From Clavaria fumosa (lineage: Eukaryota; Basidiomycota; Agaricomycetes; Agaricales; Clavariaceae), in NCBI GenBank assembly GCA_951802425.1, contig OX637796.1, positions 62,001 through 126,000 on the forward strand: a stretch of 64,000 nt of DNA. The letters run 5' to 3'. The position numbers and the translations under genes are program-made. Shown here piece after piece: positions 12,828 through 25,345 of this stretch; position 1 is the stretch's first letter, and every line of letters begins with the position of its first letter. The notes under the pieces are model-generated. The model was not told where the DNA came from. It did no database searches and was given only the letters and a program-made list of their open reading frames with translations.

Positions 12828-13968
12828 CTTAAGAAATGGAATTTTGTTTCCACATTTCATCAGTATTTCTTGTCCACATGGATGACATTGTTATGCCTTC
12901 CTGTCTCTACTACCAACTAAGGGCCTTCTTCTTCCATTCCATCTAGCATCCATTCAAGCCCTCCTCCATCTCAGGTGCTCCCTGTTGTCCCTATAGCACC
13001 ATCAGATAGTCACCCATGTACCAGCATACCATTGCCCTTGTATGATTGTCTGCTCTCCTGTCTCTTCCCCAGTCTCTTCATTCAGCAATTGTGTCTCCCC
13101 CATTCTCCCCCATGTGTTGATAGCTGTGGGCCACACACATGCTTTCAAGCTTTGACACAAACTCAACTCATCACTTAACTGACTTTGTGAGATGGGGCAT
13201 CCAGGACACCCACTTTGACATTCACATCTAGTCAACTTTGTGTGTCATTTGGGCATGGCAGTCCTGGACACCCACCTTGAGGCACACATCCAGTCAACTT
13301 ACTTTGTACATTATGAGAGATGTGGGTGTCCTGGTCCTCCTGGCATGGCTTACCTGTATCTGTATGATATCCCAGCCTGCATCACATTGGATCTTGGTAG
13401 GTATGTAGGACCTAGGTTTGGCATGCTAAGAGTGAGTAGCACAGGTGGTGTAAGTAGGATGGAGGGTGGACAGTGTGAGTGGAGTGAGTGGGTGGCACAG
13501 GCAAGGTGAGTAAGGCAAGTGGCACAAGTGAGGAGGTGCAAGTGAGACAAGCCATGTGGTGTAGCACCAATGAGGTGAGTGGGTAGGCAGTGCAAGCAGG
13601 GTGGATGGCACAATTGGGGGTGAGCAGCATGGGTGGCACCATTGGGACAAGTTTGGTGGACAGTGCATATTATCAGTCAATGATAAGTTAATATTTCCTT
13701 GTATTATTCATGACATGTCTGCTTGAGTAATGTATGTGTTTACTGTGCTCATGCTTGTCATACCTGGCACTGCTCATGTTCATCAGTCATTGCTTATGTG
13801 TGCCATACAGTGCCTAGGCTATGTCCATGCTGCTCATAGCAACCCACCTCCAGACCCTGTTCTTTTTTCCCTTCCCCAGGTAGTCCAGCACAATGCAGTT
13901 CTGCCTCCACCCCTTCCTTGCCATGTGCTATCCACTCTATGCTGCTTGTCTTGTTCTTCTGTCTAGGA
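12828..13968 (-). repeat. Right inverted repeat of copy A / left arm of palindrome
   Basis: Reverse complement of 7151-7737 for its first 0.6 kb, and of 13990-15113 over nearly its whole length. Differences between arms are few single bases. The arm ends at a GTCTTGTTCTTCTGTCTAGG sequence next to a centre of about 20 bp that is not symmetrical. Confidence 0.92.
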
Positions 13969-13989
13969 GTCTTGTGATTAACATAGACC

Positions 13990-15110
13990 CAAGAACAAGA
14001 CAAGCAGCATAGAGTGGATAGCACATGGCAAGGAAGGGGTGGAGGCAGAACTGCATTGTGCTGGACTACCTGGGGAAGGGAAAAAAGAACAGGGTCTGGA
14101 GGTGGGTTGCTATGAGCAGCATGGACATAGCCTAGGCACTGTATGGCACACATAAGCAATGACTGATGAACATGAGCAGTGCCAGGTATGACAAGCATGA
14201 GCACAGTAAACACATACATTACTCAAGCAGACATGTCATGAATAATACAAGGAAATATTAACTTATCATTGACTGATAATATGCACTGTCCACCAAACTT
14301 GTCCCAATGGTGCCACCCATGCTGCTCACCCCCAATTGTGCCATCCACCCTGCTTGCACTGCCTACCCACTCACCTCATTGGTGCTACACCACATGGCTT
14401 GTCTCACTTGCACCTCCTCACTTGTGCCACTTGCCTTACTCACCTTGCCTGTGCCACCCACTCACTCCACTCACACTGTCCACCCTCCATCCTACTTACA
14501 CCACCTGTGCTACTCACTCTTAGCATGCCAAACCTAGGTCCTACATACCTACCAAGATCCAATGTGATGCAGGCTGGGATATCATACAGATACAGGTAAG
14601 CCATGCCAGGAGGACCAGGACACCCACATCTCTCATAATGTACAAAGTAAGTTGACTGGATGTGTGCCTCAAGGTGGGTGTCCAGGACTGCCATGCCCAA
14701 ATGACACACAAAGTTGACTAGATGTGAATGTCAAAGTGGGTGTCCTGGATGCCCCATCTCACAAAGTCAGTTAAGTGATGAGTTGAGTTTGTGTCAAAGC
14801 TTGAAAGCATGTGTGTGGCCCACAGCTATCAACACATGGGGGAGAATGGGGGAGACACAATTGCTGAATGAAGAGACTGGGGAAGAGACAGGAGAGCAGA
14901 CAATCATACAAGGGTAATGGTATGCTGGTACATGGGTGACTATCTGATGGTGCTATAGGGGCAACAGGGAGCACCTCAGATGGAGGAGGGCTTGAATGGA
15001 TGCTAGATGGAATGGAAGAAGAAGGCCCTTAGTTGGTAGTAGAGACAGGAAGGCATAACAATGTCATCCATATGGACAAGAAATACTGATGAAATGTGGA
15101 AACAAAATTC
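13990..15110 (+). repeat. Left inverted repeat of copy B / right arm of palindrome
   Basis: Mirror of 12828-13968. Its outer end begins CAAGAACAAGACAAGCAGC; the same end is seen at 49891 preceded by GACTCCTAGACC, which suggests the element's true terminus. Confidence 0.9.
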
Positions 15111-17850
15111 CCAATCTCTGTGCTTGCTTGTCCCCACTCATCTCAGACCTCCATTGTCCACAGGAAGCAAGTCACCCTACCCCTCAATGTAAGTACCTGT
15201 CATGTTCACCTTGCTTGTACTGCACTAGTAATCATGCTTGTGCCATCCATGTCACTCTCACCACTTCCATCATCCACCCCACTTGCCTCACTTGCACTGC
15301 CTACCTTGCTCAACCCACTTGTGACATCCACCCTGCCCATCCCACTTGCACTGCTGACTGCTAACCATGATTGCCTCACTCACCTGCTCACCCTGCTGGC
15401 ACTGCCTATCTGACTCAATCCAATTGCACAGCCTCCACTGACCTGCTTGCCCTGCCTCTACTGCTTTGTTGACTGACAATATGTGGATGCCATTGACTGA
15501 CTATTTGCACATATCATTGGTCAATTATATGCATATATTGTCCATGATATAAGCATATTGCCAGTCAATGATATATTCATATCATTGGTCAACAATATGG
15601 GCATGTTGTTGATTGAGGGTTGAGTTTCCTTGATCAATTATATGAACAAACCAAAATATGCACAAACAGCTAACTGACAATATCCCAGCAAATGGAACAG
15701 GGCCTGAACAGCCAGTAGCTCTGTGACATCAATGCACAGCAAGAAACAGGTACCTGTTTGCTCACCTTCCATCCTGTTCTCCAGCTCTTTATGTACCCAT
15801 GAATTTGTGCCTGCAAAGATCTCTTGGGATTAGTGAATGCAACAGTGCACACTTACTGAGTAGAGAAGAGACAGAACTATACAAGCAGGACATTGAAGAC
15901 TACAGGATGAGCAAAGGAGAGGTGCACACACTGCTTGTCAACAATGCAGATCTGTCTGCCAGGCATGCATGCACCTGAGCCATGCAGGGCCTATGCCAAT
16001 GACAATGTGTGCATCAAGATTGCCAAGTCACAAGCAGCAAACCAAGAGACCAGCACATTGTCCCAACCCAACTCATTCTTCACCTGCCATCGTCAAAACT
16101 CCTAGACCCACAAACACTTTCCATGGTCCTCTGCACACTGATGACACTTGCTGGCAGGTCTGTGCTCACACTGCCAGCCCTTTGCAATGCAATTGTCACA
16201 ATCCTGTGACTCAACAATTAGAAAAAATAATTGGAATAAGAAATACCATTATGCACCTCTCACTCCATCCCATTCCACTCCTTATTTTCTTTCACTGATC
16301 CAATTTTTTTCCATGCCTTCAAGAACTCTGTAGACAATGGATCTACTACACCTGTGATGTTGTCCCTTGCCTTGCTAGGGCTCGCAACATTACCTGCTGC
16401 CTTGCTGTAGCCTGCAACATTGGCAACTGACTTGCTAGGGCCCACGACCTGGCCTTGAAGGCGCGCACATCACACTTGTTCCACCCTTTGACAAGCTAGG
16501 GAGTCTTCCAGGATCCTCTGGTCAAGGCCAGCTTATTTTTCTTCAAAAATGCGCATTTCGTGCTCAAGCTCGGTTTCTTGGTGTTTGAGGATGTTGGATG
16601 CAACCATGGTGGTGTGACTTAGAGAAAAATTACAGGTGTTGTGACCTGATCAACAAACAACACACTGACTAATTTGTCACATGATCTCCACTCTTGCAGG
16701 GCTTGAGGCTTGAAGAGGGGGTAATGCCAGGATCCACCCATTTTTCCCTATCTATTCTGCCTCTACCAACACCTCTGGGCCTCCTGACACCCACTCACCA
16801 CCTCGCAGACCACCCTGCGCACTTCTGAAACCTGCTGTCTTTTTCCAGAGCCCCCCTGGACTTCCCCTGCCTTCATATGATACTTGCGACCACAACACCA
16901 TACTCATGGAACTCCTTGCAAACTCACCCTATGCATATCCACCATTTGAACCCCTGATATTGACACACAACATGCAGTTACACAATCTCTTCATCAGCAC
17001 ATGACTCACCATGTGGCACCACCAGCATTACTGGCATCACTGGTGCTACCAGTGTCACCAGCGCTACCAACATCACCAGTGCTACCAATACCACCAGTGC
17101 TACCAGCACCACTGGTGCTATGACACCACCAATGCTACCAGCATTACTTGCATTACTGGCATTACTCACATGACCCTCTGCCCTAGGTCACCTGTGTCAC
17201 CCATGTGACTGCTCCTATGACCTCACAATCTTAACACTCAAACATGCCACCAACAGTCAGCTGTGTATTTACTTCAAATATGTTTCCCTCCTTGCCCACA
17301 GTAATCTATAACTACAACATTTATGATCTGAGGATCCCCCCATAGTTATAGTTACTTATATGATTATTTAACTGGGTTGTGAATGACCAGTCATGCTTGC
17401 AACCTTACCTATGCTTCCCTAACCCCTCACAACCTTAGTAGTGCACACACATGATGCTGGTGATGCTGGTGATGCAGGTGGTGCTAGTTGGCAAGTCACA
17501 TGCATCAGAAGTATGAGTGTGCCAAGTGTAACTAGAGGAGTGTGGAGGTCTGGTGCATTGGTAGGGCATGTAGTGAGGGGATGTGTGAGGCATGATAGGG
17601 TCTGATAATGTATAAATGGTGACAGAAGGTCATGAGGGTTTGTAGACAGCTTGGGAAGGTTTAGAAGGTTTGAGGGTGGATGCATAGGGTCATGGGAGGA
17701 TGTCAGAAGGCTCATGGATGGTGCTAGACATGGTAGGTGTGGGAAAAATGAGAGGGTCATGACAGTAATATCTCTGAGACTATTTTCGTAGTTACTAACT
17801 ATTATGGCCCAGACTTGTAGTATATAACCTATGTACTTCTGTAGTATATG
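15111..17850. other. Middle segment of copy B, no intact gene
   Basis: Nearly identical to 7918-10500 but without the local duplication of copy A; it carries an extra stretch of about 150 bp (15155-15310) that copy A lacks and copy C retains. The triplet-rich block lies at 17007-17165. No intact gene. Confidence 0.6.
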
Positions 17851-17859
17851 CATCCCCAC

Positions 17860-20105
17860 TGCATCCCCACTCACCAGGAATGTACGCATATCGTATGCGT
17901 ACGATATGCGTACATTCTGGGTGAGTGGGCATGTGTACATCATATACAAATGATATATATGCATGCCCACTCACCCAGAATGTACGCATATCATACACAT
18001 ACGATATGCGTACATTCCTGGCAAGTGGGCATGCATATATATCATTTGTATATGATGTACACATGCCCACTCACCCAGAATGTACGCATATCGTACGCAT
18101 ACGATATGCGTACATTCCTGGTGAGTGGGGATGCATATACATCATTTGTATATGATATATGCATGCCCACTCACCCAGAATGTACACATATCATACACAT
18201 ACAATATGCATGCATTCCTGGTGAGTGGGCATGCATATACATCATTTGTATATGATATACGCATGCCCACTCATCCAGAATGTACGCATATCGTATGCAT
18301 ACAATATGCGTACATTCCTGGTGAGTGGGGATGCATATACATCATTTGTATATGATATATGCATGCCCACTCACCCAGAATGTACACATATCATACACAT
18401 ACAATATGCATGCATTCCTGGTGAGTGGGCATGCATATACATCATTTGTATATGATATACGCATGCCCACTCATCCAGAATGTACGCATATCGTATGCAT
18501 ACAATATGCGTGCATTCCTGGTGAGTGGGCATGCATATACATTATTTGTATATGATATACGCATGCCCACTCACCCAGAATGTACGCATATCGTACGTGT
18601 ATGATATGCGTGCATTCCTGGTGAGTGGGCATGCATATACATCATTTGTATATGATATACGCATGCCCACTCATCCAGAATGTACGCATATCATACACAT
18701 ACAATATGCATGCATTCCTGGTGAGTGGGGATGCATATACATCATTTGTACATGATATATGCATGCCCACTCACCCAGAATGTACACATATCGTATGTGT
18801 ATGATATGCGTGCATTCCTGGTGAGTGGGCATGTGTATATATCATTTGTATATGATATATGCATGCCCACTCACCCAGAATGTACGCATATCGTACGCAT
18901 TCAATATGCGTGCATTCCTGGTGAGTGGGCATGCATATACATCATTTGTATATCATATACACATGCCCACTCACCCAGAATGTATGCATATCGTACGCGT
19001 ACGATATGCGTACATTCCTGGCAAGTGGGCATGCATATATATCATTTGTATATGATGTACACATGCCCACTCACCCAGAATGTCCGCATATCGTTCGCGT
19101 ACGATATGCGTGCATTCCTGGTGAGTGGGCATGCATATACATCATTTGTATATGATATATGCATGCCCACTCACCCAGAATGTACGCATATCGTACGCGT
19201 ACGATATGCGTGCATTCCTGGTGAGTGGGCATGCGTATACATCATTTGTATATGATATACGCATGCCCACTCACCCAGAATGCACGCATATCGTACGCAT
19301 ACGATATGCATGCATTCCTGGTGAGTGGGCATGCATATACATCATTTGTATATGATATATGCATGCCCACTCACCCAGAATGTACGCATATTGTATGCAT
19401 ACGATATGCGTGCATTCCTGGTGAGTGGGGATGCATATACATCATTTTTATATGATATATGCATGCCCACTCACCCAGAATGTACGCATATCGTACGCGT
19501 ACGATATGCGTGCATTCCTGGTGAGTGGGCATGCGTATACATCATTTGTATATGATATACGCATGCCCACTCACCCAGAATGCACGCATATCGTACGCAT
19601 ATGATATGCATGCATTCCTGGTGAGTGGGCATGCATATACATCATTTGTATATGATATATGCATGCCCACTCACCCAGAATGTACGCATATTGTATGCAT
19701 ACGATATGCGTGCATTCCTGGTGAGTGGGCATGCATATACATCATTTGTATATCATATACGCATGCCCACTCATCCAGAATGTACGCATATCGTACGCAT
19801 ACGATATGCGTGCATTCCTGGTGAGTGGGCATGCATATACATCATTTGTATATGATATACGCATGCCCACTCACCCAGAATGTACGCATATCGTACGCGT
19901 ACGATATGCGTACATTCCTGGCAAGTGGGCATGCATATATATCATTTGTATATGATGTACACATGCCCACTCACCCAGAATGTCCGCATATCGTTCGTGT
20001 ACGATATGCATGCATTCCTGGTGAGTGGGCATGCATATACATCATTTGTATATGATATACACATGCCCACTCACCCAGAATGTACGCATATCGTATGCAT
20101 ACAAT
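17860..20105. repeat. 100-bp palindromic satellite array B (about 22 units)
   Basis: Same unit as array A. The first unit (to about 17965) is inverted relative to the rest, as in array A, judged by the asymmetric core of palindrome P2. Variants again lie mainly at CpG positions of P1. Confidence 0.95.
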
Positions 20106-20497
20106 ATGGTGTGTGTGCATATGCTTTGCCCAGAAGTACGCTATTGTTCACATACAATATGCATACTTCTGGGAAGAGTGTGGATATTGTACATGAATGA
20201 TATGCGTACACACTTCCCAAGAAGTATGCATATCCTCTGCCCAGAAGTATGCATATTTTTCACGTATGATATGTGTACACACTCTGCCCAGAAGTATGCA
20301 TATTGTTTGCGTACAATATGCGTACACACTCTGCCCAGAAGTATGCATATCATTTGTGTATGATATGCGTACTTCTGGGACAGCCAACATATCCATATTA
20401 TTCATGAGACCAAGACTTATTTATGCGTGGGAAATAGCTCAAATCCTTAGACTGTACTCAGACCTAACTTAACCCTAATTACAAAAATCTACTACAA
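20106..20497 (+). repeat. Second palindromic block and tail, copy B
   Basis: Repeats of CCCAGAAGTATGCATAT with inverted partners (20106-20380), then the conserved tail. It joins the inverted repeat at a different point than in copy A (TCAAGCTCTCC here, CTTAAGAAATGG in A), so the two junctions formed separately. Confidence 0.8.
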
Positions 20498-21238
20498 TTC
20501 AAGCTCTCCTCTATCTGAGGTGCTCCCTGCTGCCCCTCTGGCACTATTAGATAGTCACCCATATACCAGCATACCATTGCCCTTATATTATTGTCTGTTC
20601 TCCTGTCTCTGCCCAAGTGACTTGATTCAGCAATTGTGTCTCCCCTATATGTTGATAGCTGTGGGCCACACACTATGAAACACATGCATTCAAGCTTTGA
20701 CACTGACTCAACTCACAACTGAACTGACTTTATAACATGTGGGCATCCATGACACCTACTTTGACATACACCTCCAGTCAACTTTGTGCATCATGTGAGC
20801 ATGGGAGTCCTGGATACCCACATTGAGATACACATCCAGCCAACTTACTTTGTACATTGTGAGAGGTGTGGGTGTCCTGGCCATTTACATGGCATGGCTC
20901 ACCTGTAACATGTCCAAGCCTGCATCACATTGGATCTTGGTAGGTATGTAGGACCTAGGTTTTGGCATGCTGGGAGTGAGCAGCACAGGTGGCATAAGTA
21001 GGATGGAGGGTGGACAGTCTGAGTGGGGTGAATGGGTGGCACAAGCAAGGTGAGTAAAGCAGGAAGCAAGCCAAGTGGTGTAGCACCAATGAGGTGAGTG
21101 GGCAGGCAGCACAAGCAGGGTGGATGGTGCAATTGGGGTGAGCAGCATGGGTGACACCAGTGGGACAAGTTTGGTGGACAAGTGCATGTGCCTATTATCA
21201 GTCAATGATATATCTGCTTGAGTAATGTATGTGTTTGC
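20498..21238 (-). repeat. Diverged right inverted repeat of copy B
   Basis: Reverse complement of 21297-22040 (copy C) and a diverged relative of 12960-13760. The arms meet around a 58-bp centre (21239-21296). One arm continues into that centre sequence and the other does not, which is what a fold-back junction leaves. Confidence 0.85.
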
Positions 21239-22947
21239 TTGTCATTAAGCAATGACTGATGAGCATGAGCAGTGCCAGGATGACAAGCATGAGCACAGCA
21301 AACACATACATTACTCAAGCAGATATATCATTGACTGATAATAGGCACATGCACTTGTCCACCAAACTTGTCCCACTGGTGTCACCCATGCTGCTCACCC
21401 CAATTGCACCATCCACCCTGCTTGTGCTGCCTGCCCACTCACCTCATTGGTGCTACACCACTTGGCTTGCTTCCTGCTTTACTCACCTTGCTTGTGCCAC
21501 CCATTCACCCCACTCAGACTGTCCACCCTCCATCCTACTTATGCCACCTGTGCTGCTCACTCCCAGCATGCCAAAACCTAGGTCCTACATACCTACCAAG
21601 ATCCAATGTGATGCAGGCTTGGACATGTTACAGGTGAGCCATGCCATGTAAATGGCCAGGACACCCACACCTCTCACAATGTACAAAGTAAGTTGGCTGG
21701 ATGTGTATCTCAATGTGGGTATCCAGGACTCCCATGCTCACATGATGCACAAAGTTGACTGGAGGTGTATGTCAAAGTAGGTGTCATGGATGCCCACATG
21801 TTATAAAGTCAGTTCAGTTGTGAGTTGAGTCAGTGTCAAAGCTTGAATGCATGTGTTTCATAGTGTGTGGCCCACAGCTATCAACATATGGGGGAGACAC
21901 AATTGCTGAATCAAGTCACTTGGGCAGAGACAGGAGAACAGACAATAATATAAGGGCAATGGTATGCTGGTATATGGGTGACTATCTAATAGTGCCAGAG
22001 GGGCAGCAGGGAGCACCTCAGATAGAGGAGAGCTTGAATGGATGCTAGATAGAATGGAAGAAGAAGGCCCACCATGGGTATTGGAGACAGGAAGGCATAA
22101 TAATGTTAGCCACCGAGACAAGAAAGACTGATGAAATGTGGAAACAAAATTCTCTGTCCCTGTCCCCAGTCATCTCAGACCTTCAGAGTCTACAGTCAGC
22201 AAGTCACTCAACTCAATGTAAGTCCCTGTCTATCATGCTCACCTTGCTTGTACTGCACTAGTCACGCTGCTTGTGCCATCCCATGCCACTCTCAATGCTT
22301 GCACCATCCACCCCACCCTCCTTACTTGCACTGCCTACCCTGCTCAACCCACTTGTGCCATACACCCTGCCCATCCCACTTGCACTGCCCACTGCTAACC
22401 ATGACTGCCACTCACCTGCTCACCCTGCTTGCACTACCCATCTCACTCAACCTAATTGCACTGCCTGCCCCACTCACCTGCTTGCCCTGCTTCCACTGCT
22501 TTGTTGACTGACAATATGTGCATGCCATTGGCTGACTATTTGCACTTATCATTGGTCAACAATATGGGCATGTTGTTGATTGAGGATTGAGTTTCCTTGG
22601 TCAATGATATAAACTGAACTAACACTGCCAGTAGTTCTATGACATCAATGCACAGAAAGAAACAAGTACCTGTTTGCCCACCTTCCATCCTGATCCCAAG
22701 CTGCAAACCTTATGGGATTAGTGAATGCAACAGTACACACACACTGAGTTGAGAAGAGACAGAATTATTATACAAGCAGGACATCACATATTATGAGATG
22801 AGCAAAGGAGAGGTGCACACACTACTTATCAACAATGCAGACCTGCATGCCCCAGGCATGCATGCAACTGAGCCATGCAGGGCCTATGCCAATGACAATA
22901 TGTGCATCAAGATTGCCAAGTCACAAGCAGCAAACCAAGAGACCAGT
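21239..22947 (+). mobile_element. Long-inverted-repeat element, copy C (5' part only)
   Basis: Collinear with 14165-16055 of copy B but clearly diverged and shortened. It stops after AACCAAGAGACCAG, where Gypsy-derived sequence begins. It lacks the satellite array and right end. Confidence 0.75.
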
Positions 22948-22954
22948 GTAGATA

Positions 22955-23560
22955 TGTCATGGCCCCATCAATGAGGGATACCTTCACTGCTGTCACCACT
23001 GTCAGATTGTTCCTTGACACCAACCAAATATGTTATCTATCCTCTTGACAGCTATGAATGTCTCCACTCTTATAGCACCACCATCAGTTTGTTCCCCAGC
23101 ATCAGAATTCTTATATTCATTGACCACTGTGTCATTACCCAGGGGCATTGCAATTCCTATCTGCATCACATGTGAGAACATGGTGCCTAAGGCAGTTGCA
23201 AATGCCATCTTTCAAACTTCTTCAGGTTCCACATGCACTTGCTTGTACACATCTGACAGATATGTACATGGCTCTAGCCATGTCTTGTCTGATCTGGTCC
23301 TGGTCAGGCAACAGGGTGATATCCCATAAGGTGTTTGCATTCTGTTTCTGACAGTCTACAACTGTCCACAGAAGCAGATTCTGGCTCATTTTTGGGATGC
23401 AAAGCATAGGATCTGCTTGCATGATGCTGCCCCTGGCTTCTAGCAACCATTGAGAGCCAACAAGTTGAATGGGCCCATTCAGATGGATGGAACCACCCCG
23501 GAAGGAGTGGGAGATTAATCAGGAAGTATCCCCAAGTTCTACCAACTACCAAAGTGATGT
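22955..23560 (-). pseudogene. Inverted fragment of Ty3/Gypsy reverse transcriptase
   Basis: Minus-strand translations match the plus-strand RT at 25600-25900 in the same window: the shared words DQDQIRQDMARA, then a LGTMF..VMQIG segment, in order. The fragment is broken by stops and frame changes and carries no complete domain. It lies just upstream of the gag of the same element family, so it is a rearranged piece, probably from another copy. Not functional. Confidence 0.75.
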
Positions 23561-23603
23561 GTTACATCGCTATCTTGTGATGATATGAGATAAAACCTTG
23601 CTA

Positions 23604-24474
23604 TTGCCCAAGGCAATAGCTGAGATTAAGGGGATCAAGATTGAGCCCCCTGAGCTCTATGACAGACAAGATGATCTTGTTGTCTGGGAAAGGTGGCTCA
23701 ATGGCCTCTTTAACTACTTCTACTTTTATAGAGTAGTCTGACTGCAGTTGGAGAACCAATGTGTCATGTTAGCAGGTTCACGACTGAGCAGAATAGCTGC
23801 TACTTGGTATACCCAAGAAGTAACAGGACTGTCCTGTGCTCCTCAAAGGTTCACCTTCGAGGAATTGATAACTGCTATGTTTAAGTGGTTCCTGACTGAG
23901 GTAATGGCCCAAAAGGCAGTGGATGCCTTCTACCAGGTAAAGTTCACAAAGGTGAAGGGTGCCTTGGGATTCTGGAACGAACTGGCCCAGGCAGCTGAGC
24001 AAATGCTCACCCCACCTGATGCTGGTATGATGAAGAGGCAGTTCCTTAATGGACTGCGTAACGAGATGGTGGAGGCCATCTTCAAAACTCATGCAATTAG
24101 CATTGAGGATATTATCAACACTAGTCGCCAAGTGGAAGTGACCTTCCACCACCTCCGGCAGCAGAGGGCAGTGCCTTCATCAGGGAACCCAGTGGGTACC
24201 AAAGGAAACCCGCCCACAGGTGGAATACCTGTGGGGCAGCAGTTTGTGAGACTGTGGCCATATTGGCCACACACAGACCACAGGCCAGGGGAACCTGTTA
24301 CCCTGTGGATTGACTGTGTGCAGGATGAATGCACTCCAGCCGGAGGGAGTAAACCCCAGCTAGAACTGCCCAAGGCTGGGCCACAAATTGGAGAGGAGCG
24401 GAAAGCTCCTTTAATATATTATACATGCAGGAAAGCAGGGCATTACATGAGTGCATGTCTGCAGTCACAGTGAA
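23604..24474 (+). pseudogene. Ty3/Gypsy gag relic (old element)
   Basis: A retrotransposon Gag-like frame with a stop near 23740 and then about 241 open codons (23748-24474). The conserved centre has the pattern typical of fungal Gypsy Gag: an aromatic stretch with ATWYTQEV, then AFYQVKFTKVKGALGFWNEL, then MKRQFLNGLRNEMVEAIF. Near the C-terminus is a zinc knuckle remnant YTCRKAGHYMSAC, in which the first Cys of CX2CX4HX4C is Tyr (TAT), a G to A change from TGT. Gag would form the virus-like particle and bind element RNA. Pol follows downstream on the same strand. Confidence 0.8.
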
Positions 24475-24488
24475 AGCCAGAGGCTTTT

Positions 24489-25149
24489 AGGGGAAATGTA
24501 AGGAACTATGCCTTACAGGAGGATCCAGGCAAGGCAGAGCCCAATAAACCACAGGAGATACCTGTGGTTGAAAGCAAGGAGCCAGAGGACGAAAACCTAC
24601 TGGAGGAAGTTGTGGAAGATGACTATGCTGGTTGTGGGGACCAGTACAATTCTGACAAGCTCAAGGAAGAGATGGAAAGCAACCAGGTTGCTGGAATCTG
24701 TGAAGTGGAGGAAGACAATGTCCTCTACATGACAGAAGTGTGCATTGGACATGTGGATGACAGGCTGTTCTGGGTGCATGTCTGGAAAGAACAGACAGGA
24801 TCGCATCTGGTAGTAACAAAGGAGGCAAGACAATGCCTCACAGCCTACATCATGTGAACGGTATGAAAGCGTACACACTTTTTGATTTGGGAAGCACCCC
24901 AGACTTAATGAGCCTGGACTTCGCACAGGTGACAAAGGTACCAACCTTCCAACTGGATAACCCAGTTCCAATCCAACTCGGCTGCATTGGCAACTAATTG
25001 ATGATCACACACAGATGCCGCATAGCAGTGGAATTGGGAGGAATACTGGTGGAAGACCAGTATTTTGATATAGCGAACATTGATCACTATGACATTATAG
25101 TTTCAACAGCATTCATGTACAAACACCATGTGATATTGGATGTGCACTG
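24489..25149 (+). pseudogene. Linker and aspartic protease relic (old element)
   Basis: An acidic linker (Glu/Asp-rich, 24564-24850) is followed in another frame by a protease-like stretch. At about 24870-24915 it reads YTLFDLGSTPDLMS, where retropepsins have a D-S/T-G triad; here Ser is Leu. A hydrophobic HYDIIVSTAF word follows near 25088. Several stops interrupt the frame. Confidence 0.65.
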
Positions 25150-25345
25150 ATGTGCAATCCATATCTGCGAAGGAAAAGGAAAAACCCTTCAGGCTATGTT
25201 GCCCAAGTGAGGAAACAGAAGTGTTACACCTCCATGTATTGGGAAAGAGTGTGCCAAGGAAGGAAGCTCCAAAGAGCTGACTACACTTGGGCCCCTGTGA
25301 CAAGGGTGAGCCCTGGAAGGGGGAGAGGCTAATGCCTCTGTAAAA

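Larger units (their letters stand above)
7151..13972 (+). mobile_element. Long-inverted-repeat element, copy A
   Basis: A composite repeat with this order: left inverted repeat (truncated by the 655-bp satellite), a middle segment of about 2.8 kb, a 100-bp palindromic satellite array, a second short palindromic array, a tail of about 120 bp, then the reverse complement of the left end. The same order is seen in copy B (13990-21240). I find no transposase in it. Conserved architecture with inverted ends suggests a non-autonomous TIR or foldback element, or a unit spread by palindrome-forming rearrangement; the sequence does not decide between these. No target duplication can be read because both ends join other repeats. 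Confidence 0.7.
13990..21240 (+). mobile_element. Long-inverted-repeat element, copy B
   Basis: The complete version of the layout: left inverted repeat 13990-15110, middle 15111-17850, 100-bp array 17860-20105, second array and tail 20106-20497, right inverted repeat 20498-21240. The right end is a more diverged subfamily than the left (many single-base differences and missing blocks), so the two ends are not a simple matched pair. No transposase-like frame was found. Confidence 0.7.

Noticed and set aside
13350..14720. Mirror-image frames in the palindrome arms (for example 84 and 89 codons)
   Set aside because: Pro/Cys/His-rich peptides from CACC-type low-complexity DNA, present twice because of the palindrome.
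10505..20105. CRISPR array
   Set aside because: No short constant repeats with unique spacers; whole 100-bp units repeat, and the window is eukaryotic.
10480..20200. Dozens of 76-137 codon frames on both strands
   Set aside because: They follow the 100-bp period and palindromes; both strands give almost the same peptides, which is a repeat artefact.
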